Source: Bradyrhizobium sp. AUGA SZCCT0158 (GTDB lineage: Bacteria > Pseudomonadota > Alphaproteobacteria > Rhizobiales > Xanthobacteraceae). Taken from it: a stretch of DNA of 54,510 nucleotides. Below, piece after piece: positions 41,892-49,360 of the stretch. Both the position numbers and the translations under genes were made by a program. The notes under the pieces were generated by a model. It saw nothing but the letters and a program-made list of their open reading frames with translations, did no database searches and was not told the origin of the DNA. The stretch's first letter is position 1. Every line of letters begins with the position of its first letter. The stretch lies in contig NZ_JAFCME010000036.1 in NCBI RefSeq assembly GCF_018130065.1, forward strand, positions 1 to 54,510. The letters run 5' to 3'.

Positions 41892-43037
41892 ATGCAATAT
41901 CGTTCTTCCTGGATGACGGAGGAGCTGGACGTCTTTCGCGACCAGTTTCGCAAATTCCTCGCCAAGGACCTGGCGCCACACGCCGAAGCCTGGCGCGATC
42001 AAAAAATGGTCGATCGCTCGGCCTGGCGGGCGCTGGGCGAGATGGGCGCCCTGCTGCCGAGCGTCCCGGAAGCCTATGGCGGGCTGGGCGCCAGCTTCGC
42101 CTATGAAGCTGCCGTGATCGAGGATCTCGAAACCGTGGTGCCGGAAGTGACGACCGGGTACTCGGTGCATAGCGCCATCGTCGCGCATTACATTTTGAAT
42201 TACGGCTCCGAGGAACAGAAGCGGCGCTGGTTGCCGAAAATGGCCAGCGGCGAGTTCGTCGGCGCCATCGCCATGACCGAACCCGGCACCGGCTCTGATC
42301 TGCAGGGCGTGCGGACGACGGCCCGGAAGCAAGGCAACAATTACGTCATCAACGGCCAGAAGACCTCCATTACCAATGGCCAGGCCGCCGACCTGATCAT
42401 CGTGGTCGCGCGCACCGGTGAAGCCGGCGCCAAGGGCATCTCACTGATCGTGCTTGAGGCCGAAGGCAATGACGGTTTCCGCCGCGGGCGCAACCTCGAC
42501 AAGATCGGCCTGCACGCATCCGACACATCCGAATTGTTCTTCGACAATGCGGTAGCGCCGCCGGAGAACCTGCTGGGAAGCGAGGAAGGCAACGGCTTCG
42601 TGCAGCTGATGCAGCAGTTGCCGCAGGAGCGCCTCTCGCTGGCCGTCGGCGCCGTGGCGTCGATGGAGCGCGCGATCAAGCTGACCGCCGACTACACCAG
42701 GGAGCGCAAGGCCTTCGGCAAGCCGATCATCGAATTCCAGAACACCGCGTTCAAGCTGGCCGAGCGCAAGACCGAAGCCATGATCGCGCGCGTGTTTGTC
42801 GACTGGTGCGTCGAGCGCCTCGTCGCCGGCGAACTCGATACCGTGACCGCTTCCATGGCGAAATGGTGGACTTCGCAGAAGCAGGTGGAAACCGCGGACG
42901 AATGCCTGCAGCTCCACGGCGGCTACGGCTACATGGAGGAATACCCGATCGCGCGGATGTTCGTGGATGCACGTATCCAGAAGATCTACGGCGGGACCAA
43001 CGAGATCATGAAGCTGTTGATCGCGCGGTCGCTGTAA
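41892..43037 (+). CDS. Acyl-CoA dehydrogenase
   Basis: A 381-residue flavin-dependent acyl-CoA dehydrogenase that introduces the alpha-beta double bond in acyl-CoA. From the ATG at 41892 it starts MQYRSSWMTEELDVFRDQFR. The FAD and substrate motifs are AIAMTEPGTGSDLQGVRTTA near 122, TSITNGQAADLIIVVART, and LQLHGGYGYMEEYPIARMFV. The catalytic Glu lies in IYGGTNEIMKLLIARSL at the C terminus. It follows the SDR remnant by 11 bases and ends the operon, which converges on dnaE across 12 bases. The substrate is unknown. Confidence 0.94.
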   Translation: MQYRSSWMTEELDVFRDQFRKFLAKDLAPHAEAWRDQKMVDRSAWRALGEMGALLPSVPEAYGGLGASFAYEAAVIEDLETVVPEVTTGYSVHSAIVAHYILNYGSEEQKRRWLPKMASGEFVGAIAMTEPGTGSDLQGVRTTARKQGNNYVINGQKTSITNGQAADLIIVVARTGEAGAKGISLIVLEAEGNDGFRRGRNLDKIGLHASDTSELFFDNAVAPPENLLGSEEGNGFVQLMQQLPQERLSLAVGAVASMERAIKLTADYTRERKAFGKPIIEFQNTAFKLAERKTEAMIARVFVDWCVERLVAGELDTVTASMAKWWTSQKQVETADECLQLHGGYGYMEEYPIARMFVDARIQKIYGGTNEIMKLLIARSL

Positions 43038-43049
43038 CGAGATAACGCG

Positions 43050-46000
43050 CTACAGCGTCTGCACGTCGACCACGCCGGACACCGCCTTGATCGCGCCGGC
43101 GATCTGCGGCGAGACCTTGAAGCGGCCGGGAAGCTTCATCTCGACCTCGGTTTCGAGGTCGAGCATGATCACCAGCGAGACGTCGCCATCGGCGCCCCCC
43201 GCCGGCGCGGGCGCCGGTTTGGCCGGCAGGCCCTTTGGCGCGCCGGGCACGACCGGCTCCGGCATGTTCAGCCGTCGCGCGATCGAATCCAGCGGCTTGG
43301 TGTCGCGAACGAAGATGCGAAGACCCTTCTGGGTTTTGGCCGCGGCGTCATCCAGCGGCTCGGCGTGCAGCACCCTCGCCCGCACGTCCTCGCCCTGCAG
43401 TTCGGCGCCGAGCTGCAGCAGCACGGCCGCCCCCGGCTCCAGCACGTCGCGATATTGCGCGAGGCCTTCGGAGAACAGCACCGCTTCGAAATGGCCGGTC
43501 GGATCGGACAGGCCCATGATGCCCATCTTGTTGCCGGTCTTGGTCCGCCGCTCCATGCGCGAGACGACCGTGGCCGCGACCTTGCCGGCGGTCGCGCCAG
43601 TTTTGACCGCGCGTGAGAATTCCGCCCAGGACTGCACGCGCAGCCGCTTCAACACCGTGGCATAGTCGTCGAGCGGATGGCCGGACAGGAAGAAGCCGAT
43701 GGCGTCGTATTCGCGCCGCAGCCGCTCGGCCGGCAACCACGGTTCCATCTGCGGCAGCATGATGGTCGGAGCATCCGCGGCGCCGCCGAACATGTCATTC
43801 TGCCCGATCGTCGACGCCTCATGGCTGCGCTGGCAGGCGGCCAGAATAGCCTCGGCGCCGCCGAATACCCGCGCGCGGTTCGAATCGAGCGTGTCGAAAG
43901 CGCCGGCGGCCGCCAGGCTTTCGATCACGCGCTTGTTGATGGCGCGCGGATTAACGCGCGCGGCGAAATCGGCGAGCGAGGTGAACAGCCCTTTGCGCCG
44001 TTCCTCCACGATCAGTTCGACCGCCTGCGGGCCGACGCCCTTCAGCGCGGCCAGCGCATAATAGATGGTGTTTTCGCCAACCTCGAAGGTCGCACCCGAG
44101 CGGTTGATATTGGGCGCCTCGACCTTGATGCCGAGCCGCTGCGCCTCAGCGCGAAACTCGCTGAGCTTGTCGGTGTTGTTGAGTTCGAGCGTCATCGACG
44201 CGGCCAGGAACTCGACCGGATAGTGCGCCTTCATATAGGCGGTGTGATACGACACCAGCGCGTAGGCCGCGGCGTGGCTCTTGTTGAAGCCGTAGTCGGC
44301 GAACTTTGCGAGCAGTTCGAAAATCGTATCGGCCTGCCCCTTCGGCACGCCGTTCTTGACCGCACCGGCGACGAAGATCGCGCGCTGCTTCTCCATCTCG
44401 GCGCGGATCTTCTTGCCCATCGCCCGGCGCAGCAGGTCGGCGTCGCCGAGCGAATAGCCGGCCATCACCTGGGCGATCTGCATCACCTGTTCCTGGTAGA
44501 TGATGACGCCGAAGGTTTCCTTCAGGATCGGCTCCAGGATCGGATGCAGATATTCCGGCTCCTCGTCACCGTGCTTGCGCGCGCAGTAGGTCGGGATGTT
44601 AGCCATCGGGCCGGGGCGATAGAGCGCCACCAGCGCGATGATGTCCTCGAAGCGGTCGGGCCGCATGTCGACCAGCGCGCGCCGCATGCCCTGGCTTTCC
44701 ACCTGGAACACGCCGACCACATCGCCCCTGGCCAGCATCTGGTAGCTCGGGGCGTCTTCGATCGGCAGCGTTGCCAGATCGACTTGGATATCGCGTTGCC
44801 TGAGCAATTTGACCGCGACGTCGAGCACGGTCAGCGTCTTCAGGCCGAGAAAGTCGAACTTCACGAGGCCGGCGGGCTCGACCCATTTCATGTTGAACTG
44901 GGTCACCGGCATGTCGGATTTGGGATCGCGATAAAGCGGAACCAGTTCGCTCAAGGGGCGATCGCCGATCACGATGCCGGCGGCGTGGGTCGAAGCGTGC
45001 CGGGTCAGTCCTTCCAGGCGCTGCGCGATATCGAAGGCGCGCGCCACAACGGGGTCTTCGTCGCGGAACGCCTGCAGTTTTGGTTCACTCTCGATCGCCG
45101 CGGCCAGCGTTACCGGGGCTGCGGGATTCTGCGGCACCAGTTTGGTCAGCTTGTCGACCTGCCCGTAAGGCATCTGCAGCACGCGGCCGACGTCGCGCAG
45201 CACGCCCCTCGCCTGCAGCGTTCCGAAGGTGATGATCTGCGCCACCTGATCGCGGCCGTAGCGCTGCTGCACGTAGTCGATGACCTCGCCGCGGCGATCC
45301 TGGCAGAAGTCGATGTCGAAGTCCGGCATCGAGACGCGTTCCGGATTGAGGAAGCGCTCGAACAGCAGGCCAAACCGAAGCGGATCGAGGTCGGTGATGG
45401 TCAGCGCATAGGCCACCAGCGATCCCGCGCCCGAGCCGCGGCCCGGCCCGACCGGAATGTCGTTGTCCTTGGCCCATTTGATGAAGTCGGAAACGATCAG
45501 GAAGTAGCCCGCATAGTTCATGCGGTTGATGACGTCGATCTCGAACGCCAGCCGCTTCTTGTAGTCCTCCTCCGAGGTGCCCTGCGACAGGCCATGCACC
45601 GAAAGGCGCCTTGCAAGCCCCTCTTCGGCCTGACGCCTGAGCTCCGCAGCCTCTTCGGTTGCCGCATCGGACCCGGATCCCGCGCCCACTGTGAAGCGCG
45701 GCAAAATCGGCTTGCGCGTCATTGGCCGGAACGAACAGCGTTCGGCGATCTCGACGGTGGAAGCCAGCGCCTCCGGAATATCGGCGAACAGGACCGCCAT
45801 CTCGGCGCGGGTCTTGAAGCGGTGATCCGGCGTCAGCTGTTGGCGGTCGGTCTCGGCGATCAGGCGGCCGCCGGCGATGCAGAGCAGCGCGTCGTGGGCT
45901 TCGTAGTCGTCAGTGCTGGCGAAATACGGCTCGTTGGTCGCGACCAGCGGCAGGCCCTTGGCATAGGCGAGATCAATCAGGCCCGATTCGACACGGCGCT

Positions 46001-46556
46001 CCTTGTCGATGCCGTGGCGCTGCAATTCGACATAGAGGCGGTCGCCGAACAGGCTGGTCAGCCGATCGCAGCGCGTCGCCGCCAGCGCTGAATGATCGCC
46101 GAGCAGCGCCAGCGAGATCGGCCCCTCGGGGCCGCCGGTCAGCGCGATCAGGTCATCCGAGTAGCCTTCAAGCCATTCGAGCTTGATGTGCGGAGACTGA
46201 TGAACCGGCGTCTCCTGGAACGCCCGCGAGTTCAGGTGCATCAGGCTGCGGTAGCCGCGCTCGCGCGCCGCCAGCAGCACGATTCGCGCAGGCGCGGCGG
46301 CCAGCGCATTTCGCGCGTTGGGATCCTGGTCACCGAAATCGATCGCGAGTTCCAACCCGACGATCGGCTGGATGCCATAGCCCGCCATCTTGTCGGAGAA
46401 TTCCAGCGCCCCGAACATGTTGTCGGTATCGGTCAGCGCCAGCGCCGGCTGGCGGTCGGCCTTGGCAAGCTCGCCGAGCTTGGCGATCTTGATCGAACCC
46501 TTCAGCAGCGAATAGGCCGAATGAACGTGGAGATGAACGAATCCGGCGTTGGACAT
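43050..46556 (-). CDS. dnaE: DNA polymerase III alpha subunit
   Basis: The catalytic subunit of the replicative polymerase. From the ATG at 46556 it is 1168 residues. The PHP domain opens with FVHLHVHSAYSLLKGSIKIA, the palm contains PVGPGRGSGAGSLVAYALTI and VSMPDFDIDFCQDRRGEVID with the catalytic aspartates, and the C-terminal OB/tau-binding part is complete. The N terminus is that of the main replicative DnaE1, not of the mutagenic ImuC/DnaE2. The frame is open to 46643 with poor codons. A 32-residue SOS-controlled gene lies 211 bases upstream on the same strand and could read into it. Confidence 0.97.
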   Translation of the reverse strand: MSNAGFVHLHVHSAYSLLKGSIKIAKLGELAKADRQPALALTDTDNMFGALEFSDKMAGYGIQPIVGLELAIDFGDQDPNARNALAAAPARIVLLAARERGYRSLMHLNSRAFQETPVHQSPHIKLEWLEGYSDDLIALTGGPEGPISLALLGDHSALAATRCDRLTSLFGDRLYVELQRHGIDKERRVESGLIDLAYAKGLPLVATNEPYFASTDDYEAHDALLCIAGGRLIAETDRQQLTPDHRFKTRAEMAVLFADIPEALASTVEIAERCSFRPMTRKPILPRFTVGAGSGSDAATEEAAELRRQAEEGLARRLSVHGLSQGTSEEDYKKRLAFEIDVINRMNYAGYFLIVSDFIKWAKDNDIPVGPGRGSGAGSLVAYALTITDLDPLRFGLLFERFLNPERVSMPDFDIDFCQDRRGEVIDYVQQRYGRDQVAQIITFGTLQARGVLRDVGRVLQMPYGQVDKLTKLVPQNPAAPVTLAAAIESEPKLQAFRDEDPVVARAFDIAQRLEGLTRHASTHAAGIVIGDRPLSELVPLYRDPKSDMPVTQFNMKWVEPAGLVKFDFLGLKTLTVLDVAVKLLRQRDIQVDLATLPIEDAPSYQMLARGDVVGVFQVESQGMRRALVDMRPDRFEDIIALVALYRPGPMANIPTYCARKHGDEEPEYLHPILEPILKETFGVIIYQEQVMQIAQVMAGYSLGDADLLRRAMGKKIRAEMEKQRAIFVAGAVKNGVPKGQADTIFELLAKFADYGFNKSHAAAYALVSYHTAYMKAHYPVEFLAASMTLELNNTDKLSEFRAEAQRLGIKVEAPNINRSGATFEVGENTIYYALAALKGVGPQAVELIVEERRKGLFTSLADFAARVNPRAINKRVIESLAAAGAFDTLDSNRARVFGGAEAILAACQRSHEASTIGQNDMFGGAADAPTIMLPQMEPWLPAERLRREYDAIGFFLSGHPLDDYATVLKRLRVQSWAEFSRAVKTGATAGKVAATVVSRMERRTKTGNKMGIMGLSDPTGHFEAVLFSEGLAQYRDVLEPGAAVLLQLGAELQGEDVRARVLHAEPLDDAAAKTQKGLRIFVRDTKPLDSIARRLNMPEPVVPGAPKGLPAKPAPAPAGGADGDVSLVIMLDLETEVEMKLPGRFKVSPQIAGAIKAVSGVVDVQTL

Positions 46557-46767
46557 GTCGCTTTGAGGGCTCTTGCATCGTGGATGGGAGCGATCGTCAG
46601 GCTCTCCGGAAAACTTCCCCGGGCGCCGACTCGCCAGCTCCAATGGTGATGCGTTGGGCTAGCGGAGTCCACGCGGAACGCTCAGCTTGCGCCCGCCATC
46701 CGGCTTTTCCCCAAGGGGCTGTCGAAGCCTGCTTTGGGGTGTCGCCGGCCCCGATCCCGCCCCCACC

Positions 46768-46866
46768 TCAGAGCTGGGGAATCAGCTGCGCCCACACCGC
46801 GATCATCCCGACAAACAGCGTAATCGACGCCAGAGCAGCGGCTTCTTCCACAAACATCCTCAACAT
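46768..46866 (-). CDS. SOS-controlled 32-residue membrane protein
   Basis: From the ATG at 46866 the frame encodes MLRMFVEEAAALASITLFVG followed by MIAVWAQLIPQL. It has a short N-terminal part with two Glu and one long hydrophobic helix, a single-span inner-membrane peptide. A GGGAG sequence lies 9-13 bases upstream. Two perfect LexA boxes in opposed orientation lie at 46887-46919, 21-53 bases before the start, and a TTGACT -35-like hexamer at 46924-46929 sits just beyond them. Size, topology and regulation resemble Caulobacter SidA, a 29-residue SOS division inhibitor, though I cannot claim homology. I recall similar short proteins in Bradyrhizobium. The function is inferred. Confidence 0.7.
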   Translation of the reverse strand: MLRMFVEEAAALASITLFVGMIAVWAQLIPQL

Positions 46867-46886
46867 CGCAGGCACTCCCGATCCAA

Positions 46887-46919
46887 GAACATATGAGGAA
46901 CATTGTTCCTTTTTTGTTC
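46887..46919 (-). promoter_or_regulatory. Double LexA box, opposed orientation
   Basis: Box 1 is GAAC-N7-GAAC at 46887-46901 (spacer atatgag); box 2 is GTTC-N7-GTTC at 46905-46919 (spacer ctttttt). Both match the alphaproteobacterial consensus exactly and together form an inverted pair around 46903. With the TTGACT at 46924-46929 on the minus strand as -35, the boxes cover the promoter and the region up to the 46866 start, predicting tight SOS repression. Confidence 0.88.
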
Positions 46920-47035
46920 TAAGAGTCAAGCGCGCGCCTGGCGGGTCAGTTTGAAGAATGACCCCCGTGGTTAATTCTCGGACCCGACTGCCCGTCGAAA
47001 TGCCTATGATCTTGCGAGCTGGTTGGTTGGGGTCC

Positions 47036-47242
47036 CTAGGGCGTTTCGGGTGGCTTGCCGTTCCCGCCTTCTGTCCGAGGCCGTTCAATAAGCTCGTATG
47101 TGGGCACGTGGCCGCTATTCCACCACGACTCCAGCGCGGCCCCGCAGACCGTGCAGACCGCGTCACCTGTTTGCGGTACCAAGAACTTCTCTTCGGTACG
47201 TCTGTACTCGGCGCCGCAATTGCATTGAACAATCGTCGCCAT
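47036..47242 (-). CDS. Small zinc-ribbon-like protein (68 aa), probably leaderless
   Basis: From the ATG at 47242 this reads MATIVQCNCGAEYRRTEEKF, then DAVCTVCGAALESWWNSGHV. The C-x-C and C-x2-C pairs about 25 residues apart are the pattern of a zinc ribbon. The C-terminal tail is rich in Pro, Gly and Glu. The region before the start holds CTGGAA-N18-CATATT and then exactly six bases to the ATG, shared with two neighbouring small genes, so the mRNA may start at the ATG with no leader. The frame is open to 47296. Function unknown. The gene is on the same strand as three other tiny genes up to 48062. Confidence 0.7.
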   Translation of the reverse strand: MATIVQCNCGAEYRRTEEKFLVPQTGDAVCTVCGAALESWWNSGHVPTYELIERPRTEGGNGKPPETP

Positions 47243-47278
47243 GCCCCGAATATGCGCCCGGAACCGCCCGTTTTCCAG
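47243..47278 (-). promoter_or_regulatory. Predicted leaderless promoter, copy 1
   Basis: On the minus strand CTGGAA (47273-47278), an 18-base spacer, CATATT (47249-47254), and six bases (cggggc) lead to the ATG at 47242. A start point 7 bases beyond the -10 would fall on the A of ATG. Confidence 0.5.
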
Positions 47279-47334
47279 CCAGCAACCCTGCCACAATCAA
47301 ACTGTCGACTTGGCGACTGGTTGAGGTCGCGGAG

Positions 47335-47589
47335 TCAGATGAGACGCCGCATCAGCTTTTCGATGTAGTCATTCACGGCATCTGCAAAGTCGCACTGAGA
47401 GCCGGGCCCGGCCGCGTCTCCGTGAGCTTTCACCACCGACCGAACGCTTTCCAAGGCGTCCCTTTGCTGGGGTGCGGGCGTCACGGCGACCAACTCGTTG
47501 ATGGCATTTTCTGCCAGAGGAATGGCGCTCGTCTTAGCCTCCGCAATCAGCGGAGACAGCGCGGAGGTACATTTGTGTACGTTTTCCAT
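47335..47589 (-). CDS. Small hypothetical protein (84 aa), probably leaderless
   Basis: I do not recognise this protein. It begins MENVHKCTSALSPLIAEAKT, is largely helical (AINELVAVTPAPQQRDALES, then VRSVVKAHGDAAGPGSQCDF) and ends ADAVNDYIEKLMRRLI. It has two cysteines, no signal peptide and no membrane span, so it is probably a soluble helical protein. Its start region, CTGGCA-N18-CATATT and six bases to the ATG, is nearly identical to that of the genes at 47242 and 47801. It lies 92 bases from the previous gene on the same strand. Confidence 0.6.
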   Translation of the reverse strand: MENVHKCTSALSPLIAEAKTSAIPLAENAINELVAVTPAPQQRDALESVRSVVKAHGDAAGPGSQCDFADAVNDYIEKLMRRLI

Positions 47590-47625
47590 GTCCCAAATAT
47601 GCGCCCGGCCCGGCGCGTTTGCCAG
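47590..47625 (-). promoter_or_regulatory. Predicted leaderless promoter, copy 2
   Basis: On the minus strand CTGGCA (47620-47625), an 18-base spacer, CATATT (47596-47601) and six bases (tgggac) precede the ATG at 47589, the same layout as copies 1 and 3. Confidence 0.5.
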
Positions 47626-47645
47626 CCCTCAGGGACCGTTGCTTG

Positions 47646-47801
47646 TCACTGGCACGACATCCCCGCTTCCATCGGCCCCCAGAAGCCACATTCCGTGGTG
47701 GGGTGATGGGGACCGCGCGCGTGAAGGCGGCCGTTGAAAATCAGCAGGGCTGCGGCGGCGAGCAGGACGGCTGAAACGATGATCGGGAATCTTATTTTCA
47801 T
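47646..47801 (-). CDS. Small membrane or exported protein (51 aa), probably leaderless
   Basis: From the ATG at 47801 it reads MKIRFPIIVSAVLLAAAALL, then IFNGRLHARGPHHPTTECGF and WGPMEAGMSCQ. The first 24 residues form a strong hydrophobic segment, either a membrane anchor or an uncleaved signal, and the rest is a short polar tail with two Cys and three His, possibly metal-binding. The start region has CTGGAA-N18-CATATT and six bases to the ATG. The frame is open to 47831. No similar protein is known to me. Confidence 0.6.
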   Translation of the reverse strand: MKIRFPIIVSAVLLAAAALLIFNGRLHARGPHHPTTECGFWGPMEAGMSCQ

Positions 47802-47837
47802 GTCCCGAATATGCCTTCGGGAGCTGACCAATTCCAG
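47802..47837 (-). promoter_or_regulatory. Predicted leaderless promoter, copy 3
   Basis: On the minus strand CTGGAA (47832-47837), an 18-base spacer, CATATT (47808-47813) and six bases (cgggac) precede the ATG at 47801. The spacer sequence differs from copies 1 and 2, while the boxes and distances are kept. Confidence 0.5.
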
Positions 47838-47846
47838 CCCGCGCGG

Positions 47847-48062
47847 CTAGGCGGTCTTTCGTCCAAAGACCGGTGATGTCTTCTTGATCGGCTTCCAGCC
47901 GAAATAATCATGGGTACCGGACCAGGCGTGGATTTCGGTCTGGCAGACCATGCATTCGAATTTACCCGAATGCTTGTGCTGATGCTGCTCCCTCGTCGCG
48001 GAGTAATCCATCCCGCAACCGGGGCAGGTAAATTCTTCTGTCGTCCAGATGCTGCTTGCCAT
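47847..48062 (-). CDS. Small zinc-binding protein (71 aa), probably leaderless
   Basis: It begins MASSIWTTEEFTCPGCGMDY, then SATREQHQHKHSGKFECMVC and QTEIHAWSGTHDYFGWKPIK. Two C-x2-C pairs (CPGC, CMVC) about 25 residues apart, with several His between, form a zinc-ribbon-like site. The protein resembles the one at 47036-47242 in layout, with CxC or CxxC at the N terminus and CxxC in the middle. The start region has CTTGAA-N17-CATAGT and six bases to the ATG, a variant of its neighbours. Function unknown; a nucleic-acid-binding or redox role is possible. Confidence 0.7.
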   Translation of the reverse strand: MASSIWTTEEFTCPGCGMDYSATREQHQHKHSGKFECMVCQTEIHAWSGTHDYFGWKPIKKTSPVFGRKTA

Positions 48063-48097
48063 TGCGCAACTATGCGCCGGCGGCGAGGCGATTCAAG
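48063..48097 (-). promoter_or_regulatory. Predicted leaderless promoter, copy 4 (variant)
   Basis: On the minus strand CTTGAA (48092-48097), a 17-base spacer, CATAGT (48069-48074) and six bases (tgcgca) precede the ATG at 48062. The -35 is nearer to the TTGA type, and the six-base distance is the same as in copies 1-3. Confidence 0.45.
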
Positions 48098-48189
48098 TCC
48101 GCGAAGTTCCTGTAGTTAAGGACGCGATAAGTGGACCGGCGTTCTCGCGTTAACAAACACTTCCGCAATGTCGAACCAGTGGGCTCAAC

Positions 48190-48218
48190 AAAAAAGCCCC
48201 GGGCGACGCCCGGGGCTT
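48190..48218 (-). terminator. Rho-independent terminator after the outer membrane protein gene
   Basis: On the minus strand a perfect stem (gccccgggc / gcccggggc, 3-base loop) is followed by six T residues. It lies 44 bases after the stop codon of the gene at 48262-49008 and isolates it from the small genes below. Confidence 0.92.
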
Positions 48219-48261
48219 CAATGGTCCCGCTAGCGAGTAGCGAAATCAGTACTTAGTTAGC

Positions 48262-49008
48262 TCAGTACTTCGCGATGACCGGGCCGCCGAACTTGTAGTT
48301 CAGGCGAGCGGTGACCAGGTCGACGTCCTGGCTGATGCGATCGGTGCCGAAGAACGCGCCAGCCGGCGTGGTGAAGGTGTAGGTCCGATCCTGCAGGAAG
48401 ATGTGGTTGTACTCGACGCCAATCGACCAGTTCGGGGCGAAGCCGTATTCGAGGCCGGCACCGACCGTGCCACCCCAGCGGGTGTCGTCGCCGGTGGACG
48501 CAGCAAGCGCGCCAGCAACGGTGTTGATGTGGTTACGGTTCGAGGTCACAGCAGCACCGCCCTTGACGTAGAGCAGGACGTTGTTGACGGCATAGCCAAC
48601 CTGACCGGTGAACAGGCCGAACGCGTCGATCTTCGAGTGGTTGACGAAGCCGGGGAACAGCAGGCTGGTGTTCGAGCCCTTGAAGTCAGCCCAGTTGCCC
48701 TGCGCTTCCAAACCGAACACCCAGGTGCCGGCCTGCCAGCGATAGCCGACCTGACCACCGACCGTGGCTCCGGATGCGTCATGGGAACCCTCGGGGCCAA
48801 CCAGAACATTCGGGGCGACCGCGTCCCAATCAGTGCGGCTCCAACCGCCGCCACCGTTGACGCCGATGTAGAAACCACTCCAGTCATACACAGCGGCGAT
48901 CATCGGCGGCGCCTTGGTGTAAGGACGCGCAGCGAGATCAGCAGCCACTGCCGGCGCAGCCGCGCCGAGCGCGATCAGGCTGGCCGTTACAAGCAAAACC
49001 TTCTTCAT
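48262..49008 (-). CDS. RopB/Omp31-type outer membrane beta-barrel protein
   Basis: A 248-residue porin-like protein of the alphaproteobacterial Omp25/Omp31 family. It starts MKKVLLVTASLIALGAAAPA with cleavage after AVA. The mature part opens with a basic-proline linker (DLAARPYTKAPPMIAAVYDW), then the barrel with the family motif SGFYIGVNGGGGWSRTDW, followed by eight strands and the ending NYKFGGPVIAKY. The frame is open to 49062. A strong terminator follows, and a 352-base upstream gap must hold its promoter. Such proteins are abundant and stabilise the outer membrane; it does not look like a general porin channel. Confidence 0.9.
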   Translation of the reverse strand: MKKVLLVTASLIALGAAAPAVAADLAARPYTKAPPMIAAVYDWSGFYIGVNGGGGWSRTDWDAVAPNVLVGPEGSHDASGATVGGQVGYRWQAGTWVFGLEAQGNWADFKGSNTSLLFPGFVNHSKIDAFGLFTGQVGYAVNNVLLYVKGGAAVTSNRNHINTVAGALAASTGDDTRWGGTVGAGLEYGFAPNWSIGVEYNHIFLQDRTYTFTTPAGAFFGTDRISQDVDLVTARLNYKFGGPVIAKY

Positions 49009-49360
49009 CTTTTTTAATTCCCGTTCCAGTTGGTACAGCCCCCAAGGCCGTGGCAGCGTCATACCATTGTTCGTTTGAATTACTGTAACTTGGCTGCAAC
49101 AGCGGACGCGAAACGTCTTCCGTGGAAATGTAAGTTAATATTGTGTAACAGGCACTTTTCGAAACATTGTGTGCACGTTCGCCGCAGAAAAATCACAATG
49201 GAACCTTGCGGCGGTATCGGCGTGTGAGATTGTGTTGAAGAGATGGCACGCGTGCGCGGCTAAAGATGTTCAACGATCCGTGATCGAACCGGCGAGCGCG
49301 CCCCGAGCTAAACAAGATTCGGATGCATGGAGCGATTCCAATTCCATTGTGGAGCGGTCG
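49009..49360. other. Promoter region of the outer membrane protein gene
   Basis: This 352-base gap lies upstream of the leftward outer membrane protein gene and after the lolD stop. It is more AT-rich than its surroundings (gtaagttaatattgtgtaac at 49128-49147), consistent with a strong promoter and a long leader. I found no clear operator or gene. Confidence 0.4.

Noticed and set aside
43677..46091. 804-codon plus-strand ORF inside dnaE
   Set aside because: It is the antisense frame of dnaE, kept open by high GC at codon position three. It has no start signal or protein-like motifs.
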